Of a stretch of DNA of 64,000 nt, positions 54,098 to 63,182 are shown one piece after another (the stretch's first letter is position 1; every line of letters begins with the position of its first letter). The position numbers and the translations under genes are program-made. Source of the DNA: G942493375 sp942493375. Lineage in GTDB: Bacteria; Armatimonadota; UBA5829. The notes beneath the pieces are model-generated. The model searched no databases. It saw only the letters and a list, made by a program, of their open reading frames with translations, and had not been told where the DNA came from. The stretch spans positions 1,736,001 to 1,800,000 of the forward strand of contig OW818698.1 of NCBI GenBank assembly GCA_942493375.1. Direction: 5' to 3'.

Positions 54098-56977
54098 TTA
54101 TTCAAAGTCCACATGCATTACGAAGTCATTGGTTCCGGGGTGTATGGCGGTGCCTATTATATCCAGCCAGCGGCACATCAGGGCGCGGTTTCTGGGGTAT
54201 TTGTAGGTCTGGACTTCTACCGGATAACCGTTTATCCAGGCAGTAACTTTCTTTACCCGGTTCTGGTCTACAAACGGGAGCACTATCAAGGTGTGATCAT
54301 TCAGGCCAGCCTCACACCCTCCCCACTGAGCTAGAGGTGTATCAAACTTAGTCTGCAGCCACCAGGATTTGGATTTATCACTGAACATAGGACCAGGTTC
54401 GCTGGATGACATATCCGGGTTTACACTACTAAAAGCTCCCAACCCGGAATCAGGCAAAGCTGCTTCACCGTTAGTCTTGAGATAAATCACAGTCTCCTGG
54501 TCTTCACTGAAACCGTTTTCCAGATAACCTCCACAGAAGTTAGCCAGCGATCCATATCCTGACCCAGCCAGTTTTGAAGCGGTCATCTCCGCAGTGATTG
54601 GAAATTCTACCTCATTAGCCTCCGGAAGACCCGCAGTCCAATTGCTGCTGGTACCATCTTCAAGGCTGCCTGGGCGGACATTCCACTTGCTCATATCCTT
54701 CGATGCAGCCTTTCTGCGGAATGTCAGGTCTGCCAAAACTCCAGACTTGTTTGCAGTCAGGAGCTTGAGAGCAGTCGGGTCCCAATTCCACTGCCTGCGA
54801 TCCAGTTGAGGCACGCTCTTCTCGACATCAATAGACGTGATCGGTTTCGATCCATCAGGAAGCAGGACTGCAAATCGCTCTGTAGTCCCCTGGGGACCGG
54901 TGGTATTGAGCACATATCCATCTTTGTTCTTCTTGATCTTGCCGGGGATGCCGTAGAGCCTGGGGGAATCAATGCTCTGCGGGCGGGGTTTCACTTCCAA
55001 CATAAGCACGGTTTGCGCCGGAACATCAATGGCTAACTTGGATCCGAGTTTGACAAATGACCCTTGAGTTGTCAGACGGAGGCGCTCTATAGGATAAAGT
55101 TCGGAGATCTCACATTCCCCACTGTCGGAGAAACCAAGGCTGCTATCCAGGGGAACCTCGACAGTCCTGCTCCAGTAATTCGGGTTCACCACAAAAACAA
55201 ACCCGTGGTCGCCTTTCGCGTGGCTGTATATCTCCAGCGAACCTGGAGCAGGTTCATCACCTATATGATATGTATGCTTCCACAGCTCGAAGTTGTCTTT
55301 CATAAACTTGTTCCACTTGGTGTAGAACGCCACAACCCGCTTCTTATCAGTTTCACTCAAGCTGTCGACCCAGGGCCTGACCTCGGCAACACAGATATTC
55401 GGGGTCACAGCCATCGTTGATAGAGCTCCATACTCGAAATTTCGAATATCGGGAGTGATAGAATTCTGCACGAAGAAATACTGACAGTTGGTAAAGTATC
55501 TATACGGTATGAAGTGAGAGTAGTGGATGTTTACCATCTGTTCCCTGCGGGCATCATCCAGCAGCCTGGTCATATTGAGTCCCTGCCAGGGAGTGCCAAT
55601 TACAGGATCAGTCAGATACTGGGAAGGAGCGTGCCAGGCGATTTTGGGCAATAGATCGGTCCAGCATCCGGAGTTCGGCCAAATCAACATCTCAGGCGAC
55701 ACAGCGGATATCCGGTCCATAACATCAACCAGGCCTTTGATCTGATGATAGATGCTGTCTTCGCCAATTGGATGCCCGTGGTTTGGGTCGTTGCAGACAC
55801 CTATACTCAGGAAGTCCATAATATGGGTCTCAAATCCATACTTGCGGGCATTTGTAACCACTTTGTCTGAATACCAGTCTACAAATTTTCTGCTGCCAAA
55901 GCACTGCTGCCCCTCTGCAGGAGTTCCGGCCAGGGTGTTCTGATATTGAGCATAGTGAGGACAAAATACGCTGTTGCAGCCTGAATAGTCACCCATCCGG
56001 ACATTATTCTGGCGCGCCCAGTGCATCGCCTCACGCACTTGCTTCTCGCTGGGATCATTCGGTCCCCAGTCAAACACTCCCGGGAACACCTGGAAGAACT
56101 CAATACCCATATCACCCATCAGCTTAAGTTCGCGCTTCAGGATATCACGGTTAAAAGTGAGGGTAGGATGGTCTTTCATTGTATAGAAGATCCAGTTGCC
56201 TTCAAGCTGGGTGTATCTGTTTACAATACTTGCTGTAGAAGAAATCGGACGTTCGAATTTCGATTTGAACCGGTTCTGAACATAGGAGTCCATCGCATCG
56301 ACTTCACCCTCATAGTATCCATAGCGCTGTTTCCCGGTCAGATGAGTAACGCCAACAGTATATGTATGGCACACATACTCCTTGCCGGCAGCAACTGTGA
56401 CATCCGGTGGATAAGAGAGTGAAGTTACTCCGTCTCGCTCTGTTATCTTTGAGTAAGGGTAATCCAGAGAAGCAAACATGCCTGCATTTTTACTCCTGTA
56501 AAATGCGCAGATATCCTGAAGCCCGGTCCTGGCAACAACCGGAGTAAGCGCACTCTTTGCATTGAACAGGTTAACTCTATGAATAGTTAACCGTTTATCC
56601 GGTACCAGACGCACTGTTACAGTAACTGTATCAGGAGCAACAGATTCACACCGCGCAGTCCATGCAATACTTCCCGCTTTACCGGACAGGATGAGTGCCT
56701 TATCGGGAGTTGTATGGATCTCAACATTTGAGCTATCAGATGAGGATATAACTCCACCATCTGTTTCGACGGACCAGATCGTGCTGACCAAGTCCTCGAA
56801 TACCTTACCACCCACCAAAAATACAGAATCCAGCGAAAATCCTTTTTGCCGGGTTTCCATTGTGATACTATGCCCAACCATAGATTTATGCTCCTCAGTT
56901 CCGTATGAAGCACTGGCAAGCAAACTCCCTGCAAGTGCTAGAACAACAAACAGCATCCCATACATATTGTGCTCCAT
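54098..56977 (-). CDS. Secreted glycosidase-like TIM-barrel protein
   Basis: 959 residues with a signal peptide (about 1-25). An N-terminal beta domain (about 30-220) precedes a TIM barrel with DYSGCNSVFCPHYA, THIMDFLSIGV and MLIWPNSGCW. The Asp of MDFL is at the end of a strand, as in clan GH-D nucleophiles, but the assignment is weak. C-terminal beta domains follow (about 640-955). ATG 56977 has AAGGA eight bases upstream. It follows the symporter gene by 53 bases, so it is likely in one operon with it. Confidence 0.6.
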   Translation of the reverse strand: MEHNMYGMLFVVLALAGSLLASASYGTEEHKSMVGHSITMETRQKGFSLDSVFLVGGKVFEDLVSTIWSVETDGGVISSSDSSNVEIHTTPDKALILSGKAGSIAWTARCESVAPDTVTVTVRLVPDKRLTIHRVNLFNAKSALTPVVARTGLQDICAFYRSKNAGMFASLDYPYSKITERDGVTSLSYPPDVTVAAGKEYVCHTYTVGVTHLTGKQRYGYYEGEVDAMDSYVQNRFKSKFERPISSTASIVNRYTQLEGNWIFYTMKDHPTLTFNRDILKRELKLMGDMGIEFFQVFPGVFDWGPNDPSEKQVREAMHWARQNNVRMGDYSGCNSVFCPHYAQYQNTLAGTPAEGQQCFGSRKFVDWYSDKVVTNARKYGFETHIMDFLSIGVCNDPNHGHPIGEDSIYHQIKGLVDVMDRISAVSPEMLIWPNSGCWTDLLPKIAWHAPSQYLTDPVIGTPWQGLNMTRLLDDARREQMVNIHYSHFIPYRYFTNCQYFFVQNSITPDIRNFEYGALSTMAVTPNICVAEVRPWVDSLSETDKKRVVAFYTKWNKFMKDNFELWKHTYHIGDEPAPGSLEIYSHAKGDHGFVFVVNPNYWSRTVEVPLDSSLGFSDSGECEISELYPIERLRLTTQGSFVKLGSKLAIDVPAQTVLMLEVKPRPQSIDSPRLYGIPGKIKKNKDGYVLNTTGPQGTTERFAVLLPDGSKPITSIDVEKSVPQLDRRQWNWDPTALKLLTANKSGVLADLTFRRKAASKDMSKWNVRPGSLEDGTSSNWTAGLPEANEVEFPITAEMTASKLAGSGYGSLANFCGGYLENGFSEDQETVIYLKTNGEAALPDSGLGAFSSVNPDMSSSEPGPMFSDKSKSWWLQTKFDTPLAQWGGCEAGLNDHTLIVLPFVDQNRVKKVTAWINGYPVEVQTYKYPRNRALMCRWLDIIGTAIHPGTNDFVMHVDFE

Positions 56978-57030
56978 TCAACAATCCTTTTCTCAAACCA
57001 TCGCGGTGACCAGGATGTGCCCGGTACTAT

Positions 57031-58629
57031 CTACCAGAAACGCCAGTATAGGAACACCCATACAATTGCATACACCCCCCACCACAGTAGCAGGCTCTGA
57101 TACCAGGGACGACGATGTCCCTCGTCAAATTCTGTAAGCGCTCCCAACGTCCAATGAAACGGCTTCCACTGACCTTCCGACGGTGCGGGGGTAAGCATTG
57201 AAACCACAACAACACCGATCATGGTAATGGCTTGCGCAATTGCTGCCCAGTAGAGCCAGTGCAGCTTGTAACCAAGAGCAGGACCACCAAGCGCAAAACT
57301 TACTGTTATTATTGCACCTCCTACCAGGCCAAAAAGCGCTCCCTGGTAGTTCGTTCGTTTCCACAGCAGTCCAAGAAGCATAACGGATATAAACGGAGTG
57401 GCCAGATATGTGACTCCATTTTGGAAATATTTGAATATACCACCTAAATGCTCAACCGATGGGGCCAGTAGTGTAGCTATCAGAAGTGAAACAATAGATG
57501 CAATGCGACCCGCCAGAACAAGTTGTTTGTCTCCAGCGCTCTTGTTAATAAGCTTCTTATATACATCGAGACTGAATATTGTGGCAGTAGAATTTGCTAA
57601 AGCGCTTACAGTAGACATTACCGCGGCGAGGAATCCAGCAAGTATTATTCCTCTAATCCCCCACTCCGGTGTCAGCTTTTGCAGCGCAAATGTAAATGCA
57701 AGGTCCTGGTTTTTCAAGGGTTCAGCAGCGTGCATGACGAATATCCAATGATAGACAATGAACCCAAGAAAGCAAGTTACAAGTGGGCGTATAAGGTTTA
57801 TAAAACCTGCCCATATTATTCCCATTATACCGTCCCAGGTTGATCTGGCAGCCAGCACTCGCTGTGCCATAACCTGATTACCGGCTGAATAGAAGATATA
57901 TACACCAAAAGTACCAAGCACTATTCCCAGGAAAGGAGCTACAGGATCGCTGGGTGGCCCATACAGATGAAATCGCTCTGGTGAAGCCAACTCCATCGCA
58001 CCCCATCCGCCCGGTATTTTCGCCAGAGCAAGAAAGAATAACACAACTCCTCCTCCAACCAGCATCAGGCATTGTACTGCATCGGTCCACACAACTGAAG
58101 CGAGACCACCCTTCACAGTATACAAAGCTACCAGGCCAACCATAACCCAGATAACAGCTTGAAAACTCCAGCCGGTCAGCTCTGAAAGAGCAAGACTTCC
58201 ACCATACAGCACCGGAACAAGGAAAACAATCACATAGGCTACTAACATTATCCAGCTATATATATCAGCACAAAGTGAACCATATCGTCTTGAGAGAAAC
58301 TCCGGGACAGTGGTGATTTTATTGCGCAGCCACATAGGTATGAAAACCACCATCAACAGCGAATACACAGGCAGCGCCCACCATTCCCAGTTGGCAACTC
58401 CCATTCCACTCTTATAGGCAGCCCCAACAGTGCCGACAATCTGCTCACTGGAAACACTGGTCGAGACAAAAGCCGCACCTATTACATACCAGGGCAAGCT
58501 CCCGGATGCAAGAAAATATCCACGAGCGGTTTTGTCTTGATTCCTGGCCGCTATCAGTCCTACGACAACCACAACCACAATCGAGACAACGATAATCACA
58601 ACATCCACAAACGCTAAAGAGAATCCCAT
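57031..58629 (-). CDS. Sodium:solute symporter (SSS family)
   Basis: 532 residues with about 13-14 hydrophobic segments. The SSS core patterns are visible: N-terminal hydrophobic helix, GYFLASGSLPWYVIGAAFVST, then TVPEFLSRRYG, a repeated Gly-rich core GLASVVWTDAVQ and GFLAAVMSTVSALANSTATIF. It is of the SGLT-like sugar/polyol-type. AAGGAGAT precedes the ATG. It is the only transporter in this glycan region, so it probably imports oligosaccharide products or a monosaccharide with Na+. The substrate cannot be read. Confidence 0.88.
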   Translation of the reverse strand: MGFSLAFVDVVIIVVSIVVVVVVGLIAARNQDKTARGYFLASGSLPWYVIGAAFVSTSVSSEQIVGTVGAAYKSGMGVANWEWWALPVYSLLMVVFIPMWLRNKITTVPEFLSRRYGSLCADIYSWIMLVAYVIVFLVPVLYGGSLALSELTGWSFQAVIWVMVGLVALYTVKGGLASVVWTDAVQCLMLVGGGVVLFFLALAKIPGGWGAMELASPERFHLYGPPSDPVAPFLGIVLGTFGVYIFYSAGNQVMAQRVLAARSTWDGIMGIIWAGFINLIRPLVTCFLGFIVYHWIFVMHAAEPLKNQDLAFTFALQKLTPEWGIRGIILAGFLAAVMSTVSALANSTATIFSLDVYKKLINKSAGDKQLVLAGRIASIVSLLIATLLAPSVEHLGGIFKYFQNGVTYLATPFISVMLLGLLWKRTNYQGALFGLVGGAIITVSFALGGPALGYKLHWLYWAAIAQAITMIGVVVVSMLTPAPSEGQWKPFHWTLGALTEFDEGHRRPWYQSLLLWWGVYAIVWVFLYWRFW

Positions 58630-58708
58630 ACCTATCTCCTTTTTATTCAGTTCTCTCGCCTATACTGATAATACTACAGAAACAGTAACACTCAGTAATA
58701 TTAGAACA

Positions 58709-58780
58709 TTGTCATCCTGAGGAACGAAGGATCTGCTTTTTCAGGAGACAAAGCAGATCCTTCGTTCCTCAGGATGACAA
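58709..58780. repeat. Hairpin repeat family A, copy 5
   Basis: Near-perfect copy, between the symporter start and the upstream gene end. With the neighbouring 100 bases it fills the gap 58630-58867; no gene is seen there. Confidence 0.92.
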
Positions 58781-58867
58781 ATACCGGCAACTCTGAGCGA
58801 TTACCAGAAACAGTTCCATTTCACATCATAAATGCTGTTTCGTGACTGCGTCCGTAATAATATGGCA

Positions 58868-61800
58868 CTACTTTACCACAATCAACCAACCCTTACCAGG
58901 TTCTACAGGAATTGCTTCGTCTATTTTGAACTCCCTGGCATCCTGGAAAGCCTCCAGAGCTGGAGCTGTAAGTTTGGCTTTTGTCTTGTCTATACCTATC
59001 GTATTCCAATCAATTGAAAGAGTGATGAGTTTCGTCTCTTTTGCCCAACTTGCAATTGATATCAGCGTTTTGCCGTTTTTAACGTATGCTGTAGCCAGAA
59101 TATCTTTGTCGTTGGTTTTCACAGGGCAGTGTTTGGACCAGTATCCCAGCCATTTGGCATCCTTAATGCCGAAATCGTCCCAGAGCTTTCGGATTGCTGT
59201 CTGAGATTTATTCCAGGGACCGGTCATACCGTAGACCATACCCCTCCACTGGTTGCCTCCGGTCTCATAGTTTAACATCTGGCCAGCAAGTCCAAATGGG
59301 ATCCCGACTATCTCAGTAAACCAGTAATCGGGAGGAGAATTGTAGTCATAACCCTCACCGTTCCACAAATGATCGATATATGGTAAATGGGCCATGTGTA
59401 GGTTCATGGTGCTGACTCTCTGGTTTGCCCAGTCAAAACCGTTACCGCCATGCATCATCGAGAACCCATCCGGGTTGTTCTTATACATCACCTTGGAAAC
59501 ACGCTGCATAGTAAGTCTGTCGTAACCGATTCCATCCAGGTATAGACCATTAACACCAAGGTTCTTCATCAGCCAGTCCATACCTTCGACATAGAAGTTA
59601 TTCAACCGCGAGAACCCGTTGACTGCCAGTCCGTAATCAATCTCTCCGCCGGGCAAAGGCTGCTGCCAGGTGGGAGTATATCCAGTAACAAGATGCTCCT
59701 GAAGCCAGGGAAGCCCTCCCCCACCCTTCTTTATCTCTGCCTTGTCTTCGTAGTAGATCATCGATTCAGCAGCAAATATTTCATTTCCCAAACTGCGCAG
59801 CGGCCATAGTTCGGCAGCATAGAAACTGACCCCTGCACCAAGGCCGTAGTAGATCAACTCCGTTTCGTTCTTCTTTCGTCCGGCATCGTGGAAGGCTTTG
59901 GTAGCTTCAGGAGTCAGGAATGGGTAGTTTATATAGGGATTTACGGCTGCTCCCTGGAAACACAGCCCGATATTCCCATCATCTCCTGCAAATCTTCTAT
60001 CCCAGTGTTTCGGACTGATCGGCTTGAATGGGGTTATTAACAATTGGAATTTGAGCGTGAGAGGTTGACCGGAAACCAGGACTCTATCTCCTGTATAGGC
60101 CTGCACTATAACTGATCCCGCATCTTCATAAAGCACGCACCCACCGCGACCATCGTTGTCCCAGGTCTTCGGCAGACCAATATCCCTGAAGTTAGTGACA
60201 AACTGATGCTCCTGAGGGTGCGAGAGCTGCAGATGCAGGCCGGCGTCCCCACCTCCCAGCCAGATCATATTGTCTGCCCGATCGATATCCCAGCTCCAGC
60301 TCCACTCCCTGGGCCTGAATCCACCTCTCCGGCTGAACCCCAGCATATACTCAGCAACATCTTTTACAACAGGGACCCGCAGCCCTATGTCATTAATGCT
60401 GGTCTTTGTCTTTGCAGTGAGGGTGACTTCAAACCTTATACACCCATCAAACTCCGTTATGCTGCTGGTCTTCAGGTCGATATCTTTACTGATCGCGGTA
60501 CTGACATATTGGACCTTTGCCGCAGTCGCTTTCAAGGCAGTCAGCTTAGAAGCAGGTTTCCACTGAACAAGCTTGTTGGTTGAAACACGCAGTTCAATTG
60601 GCGCTGTAAGTATCTCAATCCTGTTGCTCTTTATACTAGAAGGCAATCCGTTTACCCCAAACGCAATACTGCGGTCAAGCAAATCTATCCTGTTGTCGTG
60701 CACTTTGAGTGGAGTATAAGGAGGGATGACTTCATCATTGATACCAAGCTTTGAATCCAGCCAGCGGAGTCTCGTCAGCTTACGCAGGTTACTGTCTCCG
60801 TGGTCACTCAGCACATCACCTGAAACATCCAAACTGACACTGATCTTAGTCGGAGGTAGTCCGGCAGGCTTAACAGTCAGAACTCCGTGGTATATGCCCT
60901 TAGCTGTTTTGGGTATATCTACACAAACCCACAAAGGTTGGACGTGCCCTTTGGCTAGATCAACTCTCTTCTTCACAGCTTCACCAGCTGCGTTAACACC
61001 TGCAAGATTGAGGCATGTGATGGCAGATTTTGGAATTTTACTCCCATTGCTGGTGACCAGATCACTCACCTTTAGTTCAAGTGAAGTGAGACCCTTTTGA
61101 CTTGCATAGACTCCCAGTTGCAGCGGGTAGAACTCTCCCGGCTGCGCTTTGCCGACAAACTCATCTTTCGGGCCATTCTCAGTCCATCTGAAGGGGATAG
61201 CATCCAACAGTCTTATCTGGTGTTCCCTGTCTTCAGGAAAGACCATATACTGCAGTTTTGAGTATCGTTTTGATAGTGAATTGACCTCCACACTGGTTGC
61301 AACAAGCTCCATCGGATCAAACCGGTGAAGATTCTGGCGTGCCTGGACTTCCTGGGGCTGCTGAGAGCTACTTGGATCAACACCCCAGTCCGGTCTTGCA
61401 TGGATCTCAGTAACTCTGGCGGTTGGAAGGGACTTCCATGAGCCATTTCTAAGTTCGGACTCAGCCAGTTTGTTTGCTTTGATCCACGCAGGATCGGCAG
61501 TCTCTTTTACTTCATCATATTTAGTCTGAACAAACGGCGATCCACTGGGTAGATAGGGAAGATAGTAGACATAATAATCACCTTTGCCGGCTGTCGGCTG
61601 AAAGACTATCTCCCCAGCTTCCTGAGTGATTTTAACGCGCACGATATTGAGCACCCGGTTGCTTGCAGCATCCTTACTGGCTGCCTCGTAAACCCTGATA
61701 TCTTTGGACTCAGGATTTATATCGTGCCGTCTCCATGGAATCCGCACATACACAGCATCGGCAGTATCCGTGACCTTTATCAAAGCCCTTTGGTTACCAA

Positions 61801-61942
61801 GCCCCCAGTAATTGTAGGTAACGACTTTATAGGTAACACCGTTTGCCCGGTCATAAGTAGTAATCTCATCTCCGGCAATCGCTGCAGTGCAAGCCATAGC
61901 CAAAATCCCTACCATAACAAGCATTCTACTGAATATATGCAT
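58868..61942 (-). CDS. Secreted GH123-like (DUF6067-type) protein
   Basis: 1024 residues with a signal peptide (about 1-24). A beta-sandwich N-terminal region to about 450 includes GEFYPLQLGVYASQKGL, typical of GH123 N-terminal modules. A catalytic region follows (about 490-960), with WSWSWDIDRADNMIWLGGGDAGL and GLYLDGIGYDR, suggesting a DUF6067/GH123-like barrel. GTGGAGAT precedes the ATG. It is followed by a 167-base gap with a repeat before the symporter. It probably acts on hexosaminides or similar. Confidence 0.65.
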   Translation of the reverse strand: MHIFSRMLVMVGILAMACTAAIAGDEITTYDRANGVTYKVVTYNYWGLGNQRALIKVTDTADAVYVRIPWRRHDINPESKDIRVYEAASKDAASNRVLNIVRVKITQEAGEIVFQPTAGKGDYYVYYLPYLPSGSPFVQTKYDEVKETADPAWIKANKLAESELRNGSWKSLPTARVTEIHARPDWGVDPSSSQQPQEVQARQNLHRFDPMELVATSVEVNSLSKRYSKLQYMVFPEDREHQIRLLDAIPFRWTENGPKDEFVGKAQPGEFYPLQLGVYASQKGLTSLELKVSDLVTSNGSKIPKSAITCLNLAGVNAAGEAVKKRVDLAKGHVQPLWVCVDIPKTAKGIYHGVLTVKPAGLPPTKISVSLDVSGDVLSDHGDSNLRKLTRLRWLDSKLGINDEVIPPYTPLKVHDNRIDLLDRSIAFGVNGLPSSIKSNRIEILTAPIELRVSTNKLVQWKPASKLTALKATAAKVQYVSTAISKDIDLKTSSITEFDGCIRFEVTLTAKTKTSINDIGLRVPVVKDVAEYMLGFSRRGGFRPREWSWSWDIDRADNMIWLGGGDAGLHLQLSHPQEHQFVTNFRDIGLPKTWDNDGRGGCVLYEDAGSVIVQAYTGDRVLVSGQPLTLKFQLLITPFKPISPKHWDRRFAGDDGNIGLCFQGAAVNPYINYPFLTPEATKAFHDAGRKKNETELIYYGLGAGVSFYAAELWPLRSLGNEIFAAESMIYYEDKAEIKKGGGGLPWLQEHLVTGYTPTWQQPLPGGEIDYGLAVNGFSRLNNFYVEGMDWLMKNLGVNGLYLDGIGYDRLTMQRVSKVMYKNNPDGFSMMHGGNGFDWANQRVSTMNLHMAHLPYIDHLWNGEGYDYNSPPDYWFTEIVGIPFGLAGQMLNYETGGNQWRGMVYGMTGPWNKSQTAIRKLWDDFGIKDAKWLGYWSKHCPVKTNDKDILATAYVKNGKTLISIASWAKETKLITLSIDWNTIGIDKTKAKLTAPALEAFQDAREFKIDEAIPVEPGKGWLIVVK

Positions 61943-61998
61943 AATAGATCTCCACTCTAAAGCTGAATAATACTACATGAATAATCCTGTCTGAAAAA

Positions 61999-62946
61999 CT
62001 ATTTCCCGAGCAATATGTAGCCCATGTGTTCCAAATAGCCGAAGGGGGCTGTATCTTTGGCCCAACTGGGGACCAGTGCCTGGCCGTTCATGTCCAGACA
62101 GATATTCCCCCGCCACTCGCTGCCGACTGATGGAACTTCCCCAAGTGAGGTAAATGGCAGCGCTATCACAACAGTAATCCCTCCGGGTCTGAGCTGGACG
62201 AAATGATCCCAATCAACATTCCAACCGGCGTCCCCTGCTTTGGCATCGTATATACTGTTAGTCGCATTGACCATGAAGTGGAGCTTGTTAGTCCGGCCAG
62301 GACCATAAAGGGTGATCTCAAATGCATCGGATGCCCATATGGAACCATCGCGAGGTTGTTCGGTAGCCTGGAACTCTCTACCCCCAGGGAAGTTTGCTTC
62401 ACCGAGTATATATAAAGCTTTATCATCCCACATAAGTTTGCAGAAAGGAGCCGTGTCCTCTTCAGCTTTCTGGCCCATAATATAGTTATTCAGCTTCATC
62501 ACCACAGCCTTGTTCCATTCCTCTGGTCTAATTTTGCCGTCCATGGTAGCTGTGCCTCTGGGTATGGTAATTGTGAGTTTGCCTACTGTAACTATTGGAG
62601 AAGTAAATACTCCAGGTTCACCGCTGTTCCAATTCTTGCTGCCCTGCGGTGATATGGATTCAACTCGCCAATAGAGCTTGGAGTCAGACGGCAGTCCGGT
62701 TACCATTGCCTTATTGGTCTTTACCTGTTTTAATGCAATTACATTTTGAAGCTCTTTGTCTGTGTATACAACAATCCTGTAACTTGAAGTACCAAGTGCC
62801 GGTTGCCAGTTGAACCGGGCCTCAACTTTGCCCTTAACAACTCTGGTCTGAGCTTTACCTAGCCGGAATGAACTTGATGTCCCATTGCAGCAGATCGTAG
62901 AAAGCATCATCAGAATAATGAGTACCAGCATAAATCTATATAACAT
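61999..62946 (-). CDS. Secreted fibronectin III + CBM9-like protein
   Basis: 315 residues after ATG 62946 (AGGAG 9 bases upstream). Signal peptide, then a fibronectin type III-like domain (about 30-125, FNWQPALGTSSYRIVVYTD and LYWRVESISPQG). A CBM9-like domain (about 130-310) has ATMDGKIRPEEWNKA, DDKALYILGEANFP and WASDAFEITLYGP. No catalytic motif. It lies 56 bases upstream of the GH123-like gene on the same strand, so the two are likely cotranscribed; it may tether that enzyme. Confidence 0.78.
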   Translation of the reverse strand: MLYRFMLVLIILMMLSTICCNGTSSSFRLGKAQTRVVKGKVEARFNWQPALGTSSYRIVVYTDKELQNVIALKQVKTNKAMVTGLPSDSKLYWRVESISPQGSKNWNSGEPGVFTSPIVTVGKLTITIPRGTATMDGKIRPEEWNKAVVMKLNNYIMGQKAEEDTAPFCKLMWDDKALYILGEANFPGGREFQATEQPRDGSIWASDAFEITLYGPGRTNKLHFMVNATNSIYDAKAGDAGWNVDWDHFVQLRPGGITVVIALPFTSLGEVPSVGSEWRGNICLDMNGQALVPSWAKDTAPFGYLEHMGYILLGK

Positions 62947-63045
62947 AATGTATATTCTCCTATTCAAACCACCGTCATCCAGCCACATAGCATAATACAG
63001 CAAAAACTGCAGTTTAGTGAATTATGCATGCAAAACAATCTATTG

Positions 63046-63102
63046 TTGACAAGCAAAAAATAATGAGATATACTTCGCTTGTCCTTGACTCCTGCAAGGA
63101 GT
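63046..63102 (+). promoter_or_regulatory. Consensus promoter with leader hairpin for the right-edge gene
   Basis: -35 TTGACA (63046-63051), 17-base spacer, -10 TATACT (63069-63074). A small palindrome, ACTCCT and AGGAGT around GCA (63088-63102), lies just after the expected start of transcription and may be an operator or mRNA hairpin. Confidence 0.8.
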
Positions 63103-63126
63103 TGTTGATGATCTCTGGCTGTTTTT

Positions 63127-63162
63127 TTGTTTCGCGTATTTCGCGTTTTTTGCGGTTCTTCT
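63127..63162. repeat. Repeat family C, copy 2
   Basis: TTCGCG-rich stretch with TTTCGCGTATTTCGCG, as at 20862-20897, lying between the promoter at 63046 and the gene at 63183. Confidence 0.6.
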
Positions 63163-63182
63163 TATTAAAGAAAGGTATTGAA

